Shown here: piece after piece, positions 1-10,748 of the stretch
How the letters are laid out: the number at the start of each line of letters is the position of its first letter
Numbering within the stretch: the stretch's first letter is position 1
Assembly (NCBI GenBank): GCA_032164295.1
Contig: JAJHTX010000001.1
Span: 1,178,001-1,242,000, forward strand
Reading direction: 5' to 3'
Length of the DNA: 64,000 bases
Origin: Inonotus obliquus
Taxonomy: Eukaryota > Basidiomycota > Agaricomycetes > Hymenochaetales > Hymenochaetaceae
Translations under genes and position numbers: made by a program
The notes under the pieces: generated by a model
Seen by the model: the letters and a program-made list of their open reading frames with translations, nothing else
The model's database searches: none
What the model was told of the DNA's origin: nothing

Positions 1-935
1 TCTGCCTCGTCGGATCCCTGTCCACGTCAAAGGTGACGCGATAAACTACTAACCGACGTCCTAGCAGCGAATATGCGGGTTGAATGAGCTCTTCTTTCTG
101 CACTCGGACTTCTTTCCATTTTCTCGTCGGATCAAGGACGTTGACTCGGAATCTCATAGACCATGTTTGGTCGTTGTGAGTATCGAGTGGGTTGACATAA
201 CCTGTTTTGATATTGAGTCCGAGGACGGTTAGGGGTTCCGTGGCGAAATCCAATAGAAGCTTGGCGAGAGGCTCGAAGTTATCCGTGAAATCGATTCCAT
301 CTGAGCAGACAAGATATGATGGGTGATAATATCGCAAATCCAGGACGACGTCGGCAAGCTTCTGGCCCTCTCCAGAGTGATACGCTACTTTGCTTGCGCT
401 GATATCGTGATGAAGAATCTTGACCTTCGAACATTGTCCATGTGCAACTAAATTCGCAAAATAAGCAGACAGCAAGAACCTGTTCAGGAGGTACTGACAT
501 GTAGCGCACTGCATAAAAACGTTCCAGAATGATTGTTGCTCTTGGATATCACAGATACACCCGTGATTTCTGTCGAGGATGAGACGCAGCTCCGAATTAT
601 TTCTTCCGCAGCATTGAAAAACGTCTGAGGTTTTCTCGTCGAATTCCAGACACACTCGTTGAATCGTGGCGTGCTCTAAGTCAGCCTTGCTCATATCCTC
701 TGGTAGATCTGTTCCACTGTGAAGCGAAGATCCTGGGAAAGATTTGAGGTCTTCATTAGCTTCCGTGGTTCTTTTGGCTTCTTGAACAACTGGTTCATGA
801 TCTAAAAGCGATTGACCAGTACAGTTTCGCCTGCTCTTCAAGGGCGCAATAAAACTTACGGTGTGTATTATTCAGTCTAACATCTCCACCAGGATCCCGA
901 AGGTGATGATCGAAAGCAGCCTTCATTGAAATCAT
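1..935 (-). CDS. FunK1-like kinase, 5' part (runs off window edge)
   Basis: Partial gene on the minus strand, exons 935-860, 801-499 and 447 to beyond base 1. It is the inverted partner of the complete gene at 43,975-45,906 and keeps the same intron positions and phases. Every length difference between the two copies that I could align is a multiple of three: an extra Cys codon near 556, an extra Tyr codon near 330, and a nine-base loss near 230. The frame stays open to the edge, so this copy is probably functional or recently so. It contains the degenerate catalytic-loop segment HHDIS with a following DLR. The FunK1 kinase lobe proper would lie left of the window. Start codon choice is uncertain, because a second frame is also open across the first exon in both copies. 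Function of FunK1 kinases is largely unknown; the assignment rests on the partner copy. Confidence 0.6.
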
Positions 936-1057
936 CAACAGGGCAGGCGATGACTGGACGTCCTAGGATAAGAGCTGAGAAGGTCCGGGATGGCAATTGT
1001 ATCTCAAGAAACTCATAGAAGTGTGGGATACACGAGGCGATCGTGATGGTAGGAGTT
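1..1057. repeat. Left arm of a large inverted duplication
   Basis: The reverse complement of this stretch aligns over its whole length with 43,857 to about 44,918, at roughly 90 percent identity by eye. Homology stops sharply at base 1057, next to the sequence AGTTGAAGT, and runs off the left edge. The two arms are about 43 kb apart and carry the FunK1-like kinase gene. Confidence 0.85.
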
Positions 1058-2784
1058 GAAGTGAGTCCACGTGGTAGATTGTCATTCTAATTATTGAAAT
1101 CGGATTCACCCAATGAGAGAAATTGGAGACACCCTCTGAAATAACGAGATCATGAAATGCTGCGAAAATCCGTCAATCAGAGCCAATGTAACTCACGGCG
1201 CTTTCGGAGGCCGCGCGGAATAATCCGTATCGTGTATCATCCTGCCCTGCCTGCAATGATTACTCTAGTTGAGGTATATGCGGAAGAGAATGCGTCTTCG
1301 AATCAAAGACATGGTACGCAACCCGATGGTTTGTTATCTTCAAAACCATATTTTGTTCGTGGAGACTTGCGGCAAGCCGCAAATTCCCTATGGATTCTCG
1401 CGCTGCTTGACTTCTATGGTCCTACTACATCACGATCTTGTATAGACTGATCCACACCGAAGAAATCGCGCTGCTCTGTCCTGATGTTTCTCGTAGCTGA
1501 AAAGTAGGATTCATTATGACACCCTAGTCAAAACACGAAGCGTATGCCCAGCTTCGTCCATTGTCTTATGGCTAAATCTTCCTTCAGGGCAAATCCCGTA
1601 TTTTTGGACGCGAACCTGATCATCATCAGATCTTCAATCTGCGATTACGATGCAAAGTAAGTATCCCTCTGTGGATTTTGATCTGTACATAGCTGGACTG
1701 GTAATACTTCGCCTCAATAGTCGCGCTGTGAATTACAGGAAATACTCAACCTTCTGGTACCATTTCGACATATGCATCCTTCTGTAATGACTAGTTATTA
1801 GGTTCTCGTGAGAAAAGCCCATAGCAGTTGTTCATCGATTGCAAATCAGTGTTCTATAAGAAGTTCAAGTAAATGATCAGCTCATATATACCGACTTGTG
1901 AGGTGCGAACAATATCATGAGCGCCCGATAGCACCGATGCTTCGGGCTCAACTCCAAGAACTTGACGGTATCTTGGCTTCCGAATGTATGATGAATGGGC
2001 TTGAATGGGGGAATTCCATTCTATTCCATTACGTTCAAAATCACTCTTGAATTGTTTAAATCGGAAGATCTCGGTTATGTATGGTTCTGCGCCAATAAGG
2101 TTTTTTCTGTCTCTATCTATAGGCTTGACGCTCTTAAAGATGAGTCACCACGTTACGCAAGCGGAAGTCTGAGAGAGACAACCTTCTGCAGAAGTTTCTG
2201 GAACTTCGGGAACCTCCTGAGGCAAGATTTTGTTGGGCTAGAATCAAAGCTTCGCGGTACCAAAGAAAACCTGATCGCCAAACCTGAGGAAAATAGTATG
2301 CTGACGCTGGAATAAAAGGTTCAGTTCTGTTTGTCGTCGTCGGATTTTACGCGGAATGATTAGATACTAGGGGAAGAGAAGTACAAAGTACAGTAGGAAC
2401 ACTTACGGAGGTCTTCCTATCGCGTAAGGACTCCATTGGTTTCCTGTGGAAGTCGGTCCGATCTAAGCCCATTCTGATGTCCAGTTTTCACCCCGAGTTT
2501 TCCCATTTGTTTGCAGCGTCGCCATTGACCACGGCCTAGCGGCGTACTCGTTGAGTGCGCAAGAGGAACGGGGTGCTGTTTGGCTGAGTTGAGCGGAGAC
2601 TCGGAGCGAGCCGAAGAAGAGGCGGAGGTTTGTTCAAAGAGTTTGAACTTATTTTCGGATTTACCTCATCTCTCTTACAGGCACGTCATCTCCCCCCTCC
2701 ACACTCCCTTTTCCTCCTCTTCCCCTCCTACCTCGACGTGGCTCATCACCATCGTCGCCCATTCAGGCACGTCCGCCCAGCGCC
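1058..2784. other. Intergenic region, no supported gene
   Basis: This stretch has only short open frames without recognisable similarity or splice-supported extension, for example near 1157-1450 and 1995-2315. The last few hundred bases are pyrimidine-rich (about 2640-2780) and are probably the promoter and 5' leader of the glycogenin gene. Confidence 0.5.
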
Positions 2785-5700
2785 ATGTCCGGTCGCTACG
2801 CGTTCGTGACCCTTGTCACCTCCGACACTTATCTGCCCGGTGCACTTGCTGTGGCAGCGGCGTTGAGGGAGGTTCACCCCGCGCCTCCAGTCGACCCCGA
2901 GGTCCCCTTTCAGACAGTTTGTATAGTTACGCCTGAAACGGTTGATGTTAAGACGGTTAAACGTCTTCGAAGAGCGTTTGACCTGGTCGTTGGCGTCGAG
3001 GTCATTGACGGGCAGACGGCGGCTGAGCTTCAACTCCTTGGTGAGTCTTCCTCCATCTTCAGTTCTCTTGTTGTACCCTGCAAGTGCAACCAATTGCTTT
3101 TACTTGGATGACTACGTGATCCCCCACTAAATGTATCCTCGGTTGAACGTATCCTCGGACCATACACAATGGCGTCCACAGATGCCACCCTTATATGGGA
3201 GTTGTAGGTCATATACTATAACCCGTGATCCACTATGGAAGCAAACACGCTTATCGAGCGTTGCGTCACCCAGTCTCGTTTCATGATCCCCCACACTTCT
3301 CGTATTCTTACGTGCCACATGAGTATCATTCTGATTACATCTTCACGGATCTTGTAGGTCGACCTGACTTGCATTCTGTCCTCTCGAAGTTGCATGTCTT
3401 CCGCCTCATACAGTTCGACAAGATTATCTTTCTCGATGCGGATGTGCTTCCAATACGTCCCTTATCTCACCTCTTTACGCTCCCGCACGAGTTTTCGGCC
3501 GTTCCTGATGTTGGTTGGCCAGACATTTTCAATTCTGGAGTGATGGTACTCACACCAGGCGAGGATAAGTTCAATGAAATTAGGTATCTTGTCAAGACAA
3601 AAGGAAGCTGGGATGGAGGTGACCAAGGTGTACTTAACGAGTGGCGGGGCAGCGACTGGCACCGCCTTAGTTTTACATTTAACATGACTATCCGGAGTAC
3701 GAATCCAGCATACACGTAAGTTTTATGTCAATAGAATCGCGTCCGAGGCTCACTCTTTCCAAAGTTATGCGCCTGCTTTCCAACGTTTCGGATCACAAGT
3801 TTCTGCGATCCATTTTATTGGAACAAATAAGCCCTGGAATGATATTCCCTATCGTGCGCCTTCGTCAGCTTCTCAAACCCAACAGTCCCATTATGAGACA
3901 ACCCAGACCCACGAACGCGGGCAACATGTACCTTCGCAAATGGTCTCTACAATTCAGACTCAAGGGACTGCCGTGGCCGTACCTACCGCAGCGTCCAGTC
4001 AATCATATGCCTATGGCTCTCTGGTCGACCGCTGGTTTGACGTTTACGACCGCAATTACCGTCAACCTGCTTCAATTTCAACGCATGAGTTTGAGGTGAG
4101 AAAGTACGAGAATGTCTGGGACGATAAGGACGATAAGGTGGTAGAAACTCCGGAGATCGTTCTAGGTGGTGCTCTTGGGTTGGAGGATCTACGAAAATTA
4201 GCATTGGAAGGAGGCGCATTTACCTCCCGACAGGAGGGGGAAGGAGAATATCGAAGTCTCCCATTAGAAGGACGAGTCGATCTCATGCGTCCCAGGCAAC
4301 AGCCTCCTATTGACCACCCAGCACCAACTCACCACGTGGAAGTCGAGCCGTCTCGCTCTTCTGTGCCTTCCGAAGATCACATCCAGACACCAACTATTGA
4401 ACAACCGCATTGGTTGGGCGGAGTTCCTGCAGAACGACAGCAGGCTGCAACTCCGGCCCCGCATGAGGTTCCTCCCTCCCCGCAACTTGCTCCTCTACCG
4501 CTACCCTCGTCCAGCTACGTTTCTCCCGCATTTTCAGCACGTGTCTTGCCAGACTTTGAGAGTGCCAGCCGCCGTGATTTGCAAACCCACGGTCGCCATG
4601 AAGAGGGACATGTGGGAGTATACGATCAACTGGGAGCTACGCCTAGCCATGCACCATTACAACCTACACCAGTTCAGCCCCAAGGCCACGATTCGCAGAC
4701 GGTACAACGTTCACCCCTTCTGCAACAACTTACGTCAAGTCAAGACTATCATCATCCGCCTTCAGGTGAGCCACAAAGGCCTGTTTCGCCTCCTCTTATC
4801 AGCTGGAACCCCGCAATTGAGCCACCTCCGAATGTACCGCCCACATCTACCGCCTTTCCTACAGATGCATACTTCCCGAATGCCTGGGACATTCCAACAA
4901 GATCATACGACACTGGACACACGTCAATTTCTTCGCGGTTCTTTGAGCTACCTCCGCAAGCTCAAATACCACAGCAACTTATTAAAGAAGGTCATTATAC
5001 AAATGTAACGGGCTCCCAGCAGGACAAGTCGCCACAGCCGGATATTTCAAAAGTGACCTCGGTCTTCCCCTGGGAGCATAAGCCGCGTCACATCCCAGGT
5101 AGAGTGTTTCCTGAGACCGATCCAGTACTGCTCGGTGTCCAGTATATCGAGAATTTGCCTGCTACAGAGCCCGAACAGGAATCCGAAGTCCTGACACCGG
5201 AGTTGACCCATGAAGAAAAGGTACTGGTAGCCAGTCCACAAGTTCGGCTTCCGTCTCCCCCTATCGGCTTTCCTGGAGCCAGAGGATTTTCCAATGCTTG
5301 GGATACAGTGCCAAGTATACAAAAATACGCTGCACGCTTGGTGAAGCCTTCGTCCGCGTCGTTCCCTCTGGCCATCCAGCCACCTCGCATGCGGAAGCGT
5401 ACCGACAGCTATCGGAGCCGTGGTGAGCAATCGGACGCGAATAGTATGGATGGAGACGTAGAGGACGAAATTGATGACAATGAGAGTGAGCCCGATGCAA
5501 CCGGTCGATTCTCGAGCAGCGAGCGTTCCGCGGGAGGGCGTTCAAGGAAGGGATCAAGGGCCAGTGTAACATCTCCACCCTCCGGCACTGTTCGCCCGAA
5601 ATCGGGCAAAAAAGAATACCGTTCGTATGGTGTGCAAACCGTTCCTAAAGAAGTGCGCAGTGTTGGCATTCAGGTTTCTCAAGAGTTTTCGCCTTATACA

Positions 5701-6282
5701 GGAAAGTTGGGCGGCAAAAATCTCCCGAAGCCCGACCCCACGATGCCGAAAATTGAACTTCCAAAGCAAGCAACAATCCAAGAATTGCAATCGGGGCTGG
5801 AACCGACTGCTTTGACCACGCCATCATCTACAAATGTCGAGTCCTTTATGCGGTCCCAGTCCAGTCGCCAACAGCACCATGTTATACCGTCGGGTATGGT
5901 GTCTCCTCGATTGCATGAGACATATGCAACAGGATCTCCCAACCGAAGTCCACCGAGTGTCTCCCCGGGAGCACAGACTCCGACTACGCGCAAGCAGGCC
6001 GAGAAAATGAAACTCCCCGAACTCAGCATAGAATATCCGCAGCCTCTGCTGAGCGTCGTGACTCGGACTTCATCCCAAGATACTGCTGATTCTCCCTTGG
6101 GACCCGTGTCCCCCGTGGATGCGCCGCAATCAAATCAGTCGAAGAAACCGGCTGGACGTAGGTGGAATCCAGCTACTGGAGTGGATGTATTCAAGCGTAG
6201 CTCTGAGGAAGTTCTGGCGCGCTTCTTGAGGCTCGGTTCTTGGGACGACGACTCCCAACAGACAGCACGCAGTCATGGTTAG
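2785..6282 (+). CDS. Glycogenin (GT8 glucosyltransferase, self-glucosylating primer)
   Basis: Glycogenin primes glycogen synthesis by glucosylating itself from UDP-glucose in the cytosol. Model: exons 2785-3040, 3358-3715 and 3765-6282, about 1043 residues. The GT8 domain fills the first 240 or so residues. It starts with YAFVTLVTSDTYLPGA, carries the metal-binding motif LDADVLP, then DIFNSGVMVL and the GGDQGVLNEW segment, and ends with HFIGTNKPWN. A long Pro/Ser/Gln-rich, apparently disordered region follows. The C-terminus closes with the block RRWNPATGVDVF...LARFLRLGSW, conserved in basidiomycete glycogenins as I recall them and resembling the glycogen-synthase-binding tail. The start is the first ATG in frame with the GT8 domain. 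Intron 1 is unusually long (317 nt); intron 2 (49 nt) is normal and joins phase 2. Both joins restore the family sequence. Confidence 0.92.
3041..3357 (+). other. Unusually long intron 1 of glycogenin (317 nt)
   Basis: GT donor at 3041 and AG acceptor at 3356-3357 join LQLLG directly to RPDLHSV, which is contiguous in other basidiomycete glycogenins. All other introns I placed in the window are about 48-90 nt. The intron contains two near-copies of GTATCCTCGG about 17 bases apart, at about 3132 and 3149. Confidence 0.75.
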
Positions 6283-6891
6283 CGATTTTCGAATACCAGG
6301 CATGCTGATCTTGGTTCATCTTTCCGGTTTTGCTTTCTATTTTCCTATCTTCTTCACATAAACAACTGGTTTATCCACATTCCCTATGGCTTCGTTGCGT
6401 CATGATAACGAATTGTCTCGATCATGCATCACGCTATACCCTGCTGCGCGAATCATTGTTTTCATAATCGCCGGTATTGCACCCAACTATCATTTCCTGT
6501 GTGTCATTGCAAACCCATTTGTCGTTTTGTTCATTTCTAATGTTTTCGCAATATGTGCATCTCAATGCTGCAGTCTCAGTGCTTCTTTTTTCTTATATTA
6601 TTCGTTTATCGCATATTCGGTCAACTGTTGTCTTGTCTGTGTCCATTTTGGCTACTCGTGAGGAACACTTTGTCTACAAATTTCAGTATCCCCCAATCGT
6701 GTTCATTCGTGTGTGCTTGTCAATACATTTTGTGGCTTTGCAACTAGAAGCGGCAGTCACTCATCGCCGTTGTCTCGGCAATAAGCGAGATCGGGATTGA
6801 TATTTCCGGTGTCACGTAGCTTCCCTTCGAGCCAGGTCTTATCGACCTCTTCATTCTCTCTATCCACCATCTAAATCTATTAGCTGCTCTA
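6283..6891. other. Intergenic: probable glycogenin 3' end and next promoter
   Basis: The region is T-rich. It has open frames of up to about 100 codons with hydrophobic, low-complexity translations typical of AT-rich non-coding DNA. I see no splice-supported gene. Confidence 0.4.
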
Positions 6892-7898
6892 ATGGTACGG
6901 CACAATTTTTTTACTTTGTATGCCGGGCATGAGGACGTGTTCCAGATAATGATGTATGTTTTGACTATATGCGCCGTTATCTAGGACACACTCGTGAATT
7001 TCGCGAAGCAAGGCATCGAGGCGTACGAGAAGGGCCAAGGTGGACGAGATAGCCAGGAAAACGTGCAGAAGACGGGGGGGAGCGAGTACAATCGCCCTTC
7101 GCACTCTCAGCATGGAGGACGGTCGGAAAGTCCAGATAGTGATAGTGCGTCCCCTGTTCCACTTGCGACACACATCGATTTAGGGTATACTGAATAGTTT
7201 GGAACCACAGTTGATGAGGAATATGCGGTGAGGAAAGCTGCAAATGAAGGCTCTGGGGAGGAGTCGATGTTCTCATCTGCTTTTGGTTTCCTCAAATCGA
7301 ACAAGGTGAGATCTTGCCTCAATTCTGGAGTGCGTATCAACATACTGATGGCTGGGTGATCTAGGGATCTAAGAATGAACCGGTTGATGAGGAGAACGTC
7401 ACATCTGCACACAAGGAGGCATATGAGAGGAGTTCTGGTCAGAACCTGAGCGCGGATAGTCTAGGCAAAGCTGCTGCTCTCCAAGTACGTCTCCCTTCCT
7501 ATACCATCGTCCTTGATCGTTTCATACGATCATTACAATAACCACGTGCTAAATCCACTCCAACCATCAGGCATTCAAATCATTCATAACAGGCTCTCCA
7601 AACAAAGAAGAGGAAAACAAGAAAGACTCAAAATCGACTTTGATCAGTATGGCTATGTCGGAAGCTTCGAAGTTGTTTGATAAGTCTGGTGGCTCTGCTT
7701 CTGGTGGTAAACAGGATGCGGTGAATAGCGCTGCGATTACGATGATGAAGTTGTTGGTTCAGAGTAAGTTCTCGCAGACGACGGGTGGAAGTAACAGTGG
7801 CGGACTTGGCGGGCTTCTTAGCTTGGTGAGCATTTCGCGTTTACGGGTTGCAAGTGGATATTTATGTTTCTATGTTATAGGCGTCGAAGTTTACCTGA
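6892..7898 (+). CDS. Beta-flanking-like protein (DUF7721-type)
   Basis: Small basidiomycete protein that I associate with the 'beta-flanking' gene next to the homeodomain mating-type locus. No biochemical function is known to me and the family name is from memory. Model: exons 6892-6894, 6985-7144, 7211-7305, 7365-7484, 7571-7825 and 7881-7898, giving 216 residues. The first exon is just the ATG, split from the rest by a 90-nt intron with a GTACGG donor. The N-terminus then reads MDTLVNFAKQGIEAYEK. The C-terminal half carries the conserved helix MAMSEASKLFDKSGG, then AVNSAAITMMKLLVQSKF, a Gly/Ser linker and the terminal LLSLASKFT. All junctions keep frame. The one-codon first exon is the least certain part. 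It lies between glycogenin and an LEA-like gene, all on the plus strand. Confidence 0.75.
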
Positions 7899-9368
7899 AG
7901 TGCCAAGGATCGGTTACTTGGTGGAACAAAAGAAATACGACTTTGAACGAGAATATTGTACAGTAACTCCTGTGTTTGTGTTTGCTATGTTAGATCGCTA
8001 TGTGGTCGATCTCCGGAATGGCACTGCCGGGCGTGTTTTGTGATTTGCTGAGGGTAGCGACAAAGTATCAGAACTGATTTGGTACCTTTATGGTGGATCA
8101 GTGTAAATTGTAACGTGGTAACGTTCATCTTGTCTTGACTTTCATCCACCAGCCTTGCCCTGAGTGGCATCACACTGCATATCGTTGATTATGGCTAGAC
8201 AGACAGGGAAATTGGTCAAACGAAGGAGACCTTTACGTACTTGCCATGGCGTCCACACCGTCCTGCCTGGAATAATAGGAACGTTTTATCGACGACGATA
8301 GCGGCATTAAGAGCGGACTTGATGCCTGCATCTTCTTTTCCACTTCAGGGAATCGGTATGCCTGCTTAGGGCAAGCGAATGCTTCCAAGCAAAACGAATG
8401 GCTCGTGCCTGTACCATTCAGGTGAACTCATGTCATCGTAGTTCGTTACTTACAACCATTCCGATGCTGGCTTGGCAGAAAGAATCAAAATCACTCTGAT
8501 TCCTAGAGGTTATTTTCGGCTGGCTGCTGATTGAGATCGTTGTCGATTCTAGATGTTACTTGGTCTATTGAATCTGCCTTGCGAATTGGCCGCTATTAGC
8601 CGTTGCCTAATGAACAGGCCGACTACGTCCTTATCCTTACCACGATACTGGCTTTGATAGTACAGTGCTTCTACATCAATACCGACAGGAGTTGCTTCCT
8701 ACCTTTCCATGTTATCTCCTCGCGCAGTGAGTTTTATACTCGCGTATAGACGTAAAGCTTGACGGTGCCATAGTATGTTCCAACTCGCTCCTGGCACACT
8801 CAACTTCCGTGATTACGTCCTTCAAAAGGAATTTCCGGGGCTTCGCGTGGTGCACTCTAGCATGCACGAGAAACACAAAATCCGTTTCGATGATACGTTC
8901 TATATCGGCGTCCGAAATCCCTGTCTCGAAAATAAATGATAATTCCGCATTTGCGGATTCGGAGTTCTCAACCAGAGACTTGGAAAAAGCGCATTCGATG
9001 GGGCATCAGTGACAAGCTTGGATCGGCGAATACGAGTCCAGTTAGCCCAGCGAGCAGTGGTCCTTTTACCCCATGTAGCAGGCATGACGATGGCTCTGGT
9101 AGAGCCGAGATATGTATCGTTTGAAAGGCTACAGCACAGAAACTCAACGACTCAACACAAGAAAGTATTGTGTTTCCTCGTTCCTTACCTTTAAGTTTTT
9201 TTTTCGATTTTCTTACTTACCATACTATAAATAAGCTTTACATTACCTGTATTTCCCTGTGTTTGTAAGATTGTTTGTCACTTTGTGGCGCAGATCAAAG
9301 TGATTGTATATACGTCATTGTCTAGCTCCAAGAGAGAGGAGCTTTGTGACCGACTACGCCCCGATCGC
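7899..9368. other. Gene-poor gap of about 1.5 kb
   Basis: No gene is supported. One 54-codon frame at 8775-8939 looks coding-like and is listed separately. A T-tract with an AT-rich stretch lies at about 9190-9240. I looked for homeodomain WFxNxR coding on both strands, because of the neighbouring beta-flanking-like gene, and saw none. Confidence 0.5.
8775..8939 (+). other. Orphan 54-codon ORF, possible gene remnant
   Basis: An ATG-started frame of 54 codons with a balanced, protein-like composition, including DYVLQKEFPGL and RFDDTFYIGVRNP. No upstream or downstream exon could be joined convincingly. It may be a leftover exon of a lost gene or chance. Confidence 0.2.
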
Positions 9369-9376
9369 TGACGTCA
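9369..9376. promoter_or_regulatory. Perfect CRE palindrome TGACGTCA upstream of LEA-like gene
   Basis: TGACGTCA is the consensus binding site of CREB/ATF-type bZIP factors. It lies about 120 bases before the LEA-like start codon, close upstream of a TATA-like element. A stress-regulating bZIP would fit an LEA-type gene, but that link is inference. Confidence 0.4.
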
Positions 9377-9410
9377 TAATCGCCGATCAATGTGGATTGA
9401 GCCTGACGCA

Positions 9411-9416
9411 TATATA
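9411..9416 (+). promoter_or_regulatory. TATA-like element of LEA-like gene
   Basis: TATATA in the context GCATATATAGACC, about 80 bases before the ATG at 9494, at a spacing usual for fungal core promoters. Confidence 0.4.
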
Positions 9417-9493
9417 GACCAATTCCTCCCTCGCCGCAAAGCATGCTAACAATCGACGATCGCACCTTACCTACCCATTCTTAAATACTCATA

Positions 9494-10374
9494 ATGTCGC
9501 AACAAATTAACAACGCTGCAACCAAGGCCGTCGAGTCTGGTATTTATGGCGCACAGTACGTACCGGTCGTTGAACACTGATCAATACATGTTGACGATGA
9601 AAGATAGACGCACTAAGCAGGAAGCCCAAGCCTTTACGCAGACGACAAGTGGCGTAGGAGGCGATGTCAAACGAGAGGCGGAGGGGAAAGCTTCTGAAGT
9701 CCAAGCTGCTGCCTCCGATGCGGCGGAGAAAGCACAGGTGTGTATGTTGCGTTCAAGAGTATGCTCCTACTGAGGAGGAATTGTAGGAGAAGTTCCAAGG
9801 GACAACAGCACAGACAAATACCAGCGCAGATAATTTGCAGAAGAAGCTGAGCGAAACGACTAACGCTGCGGCTGAAGAAGGAAAGAAGGACGTTGACGCC
9901 GCGAAGGTAACTGGAGCATCGTACGTAGAACAAGCGAGGCATGTCGGCGCAAACGTTCTCGCAACAGCAGGGGTCCGTATCATTCCTCCTTAGTTCGCCG
10001 GTAAGGTACTGAATATACATTAGGGATACGTGGAAGCCGGCCAGAACAGCCTCTCTGAGTCAGCGAACAATCCGGAAGGAGGAGTCGTGCCGACTCTCGC
10101 AGGTGCCGCTAACACTGCGTTAGGAGCGACGAAGTCGGCTCTCGGCTACGCTCAGGGTACCCTGCAAACGCAGTATGATGGCGCCACGTCGACGGTGAAG
10201 CCACAAGTCGAGAACGCCGCGAACACAGCAAGCTCATACGCCAAGTCTGCCACGGAAACCGCGGTTGAGACTGCAAAGCCGTATGTGCAGAGTGCGAAGG
10301 ATACAGTCGCGCCGGCTACGACCACGAACAAGGGGAAGAGCAACGTAGATAGTAAGCGCCAGTCACGACTGTAA
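9494..10374 (+). CDS. LEA-like (late embryogenesis abundant type) hydrophilic protein
   Basis: Very hydrophilic, Ala/Thr/Lys/Gln-rich protein of 242 residues, built from imperfect 11-residue-like amphipathic helix repeats such as KSATETAVETAKPYVQSAK and ALGATKSALGYAQGTL. This resembles group-3 LEA proteins, which protect membranes and proteins during desiccation or stress. Model: exons 9494-9555, 9608-9737, 9787-9972 and 10024-10374, with introns of 49-52 nt. All junctions preserve one long frame free of stops. The start ATG is the first in frame and follows a TATA-like element. There is no signal peptide and no membrane segment. The third intron has a less common GTCCGT donor. Composition alone supports the LEA label, so another coiled or disordered stress protein is possible. 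Confidence 0.7.
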
Positions 10375-10748
10375 TGAAAAATAGTTGGGCGTCGAGCTAA
10401 TCATGTTGTTTTGCATTATTTACAGCTATTGTTTGAGTCACTACTCGATTAGTAACGGTATGATCTGTATGTAGCTTACGCTTGCATAATCTATACCCGC
10501 AAAACCCAAGTCGTTTATGTACCATGAGAAGTTAGACACCAGAGATACTTCTTGTGCTGACGTTTGCGTCCATTTATGGGCATGGGATCCTGGATTGGTA
10601 ATGCATGATCGGCATGTGCTATGAATGGTACTTTCGTGACTGAGGTGATCAGTCTGGTCGAAGTAACTGGTTCGCAGCCACAAATACGTTCGCCGATGCA
10701 ATGCTCAACATATATGCCTTTCTATAGTTTCCACTAGCTCCCAAGTCC

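Noticed and set aside
6386..6800. Overlapping hydrophobic frames after glycogenin
   Set aside because: T-rich DNA gives hydrophobic translations in several frames. Position fits a 3' untranslated region.
7899..9368. Possible homeodomain mating-type genes beside the beta-flanking-like gene
   Set aside because: No WFxNxR-type homeodomain coding or long frames on either strand.
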